From F1-120-MAGs238 sp964484185 (GTDB taxonomy: Bacteria > Planctomycetota > Phycisphaerae > Phycisphaerales > UBA1924): DNA of 14,383 nt. The stretch covers positions 1-14,383 of the forward strand of contig CAZAEQ010000069.1 in assembly GCA_964484185.1 (NCBI GenBank). The letters run 5' to 3'. Of the stretch, positions 14,360 to 14,383 are shown piece by piece. Within the stretch, counting starts at the first letter, position 1, and each line of letters begins with the position of its first letter. The notes under the pieces were generated by a model that did no database searches, had not been told where the DNA came from, and saw only the letters and a program-made list of their open reading frames with translations. The position numbers were made by a program, and so were the translations under genes.

Positions 14360-14383
14360 TGAGTCCCTGATCCCCTTTTGTTT
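14348..14383. terminator. Inverted repeat at right edge: terminator or REP-like palindrome
   Basis: AAAGGGG (14349-14355) pairs with CCCCTTT (14372-14378) across a 16-nt loop that itself contains the palindrome CTCATGAG (14356-14363). On the plus strand it is followed by TTGTTT, and on the minus strand by a GAAATTTT stretch after the arm, so it could terminate transcription. The alternative is a REP-like end of a mobile element lying beyond the window. The first copy of the 14-bp direct repeat could also pair with the right arm. Confidence 0.45.

Overview
The window looks like chromosomal DNA from a planctomycete, most likely a member of the Phycisphaerae. Four things point there: secreted proteins ending in a two-repeat dockerin-like domain whose last residue is Cys ('GC-type' dockerins); an ECF sigma factor of the planctomycete-rich TIGR02999/PF07638 type translationally coupled to a Ser/Thr kinase with a C-terminal beta-propeller; a secreted protein with an N-terminal PPC domain; and moderately high GC content with C/G-rich third codon positions. 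This assignment is inference from gene content, not a database result.

Left part (1-5702, minus strand): three genes for secreted proteins read right to left. First is a 576-aa M12-like zinc metallopeptidase (with Ig-like domain and dockerin). After 22 nt comes a second, 718-aa zinc metallopeptidase with dockerin. After a 221-nt gap comes a PPC-domain secreted protein of unknown function that runs off the left edge (523 codons visible). The two peptidase genes are probably one operon, and their dockerin domains are related at DNA level, repeat by repeat.

Middle (5932-9632, plus strand): divergent from the peptidases, an ECF sigma factor overlaps by 4 nt a transmembrane Ser/Thr kinase with a WD40-like C-terminal half. 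This is a likely signal-to-transcription module; whether it controls the neighbouring secreted proteins is untested. The kinase gene ends 1 nt from the end of the convergent gene that follows.

Right part (9634-12324): a UbiA-superfamily polyprenyl-phosphate phosphoribosyltransferase (minus strand) is divergent from a polytopic membrane protein with DIE2/ALG10-like (GT-C) motifs (plus strand). Together they suggest a lipid-phosphate-linked sugar, possibly pentose, donor and a transferase using a lipid-linked donor. The last gene (14233-12368, minus strand) is a secreted MuiA-family protein (DUF4140/DUF4139). A 9-bp tandem repeat sits between the last two convergent genes. The right edge carries a direct repeat plus an inverted repeat resembling a REP/RAYT-type or terminator structure. 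I saw no tRNA, rRNA, CRISPR array or complete insertion sequence. No gene-free stretch exceeds 300 bases.
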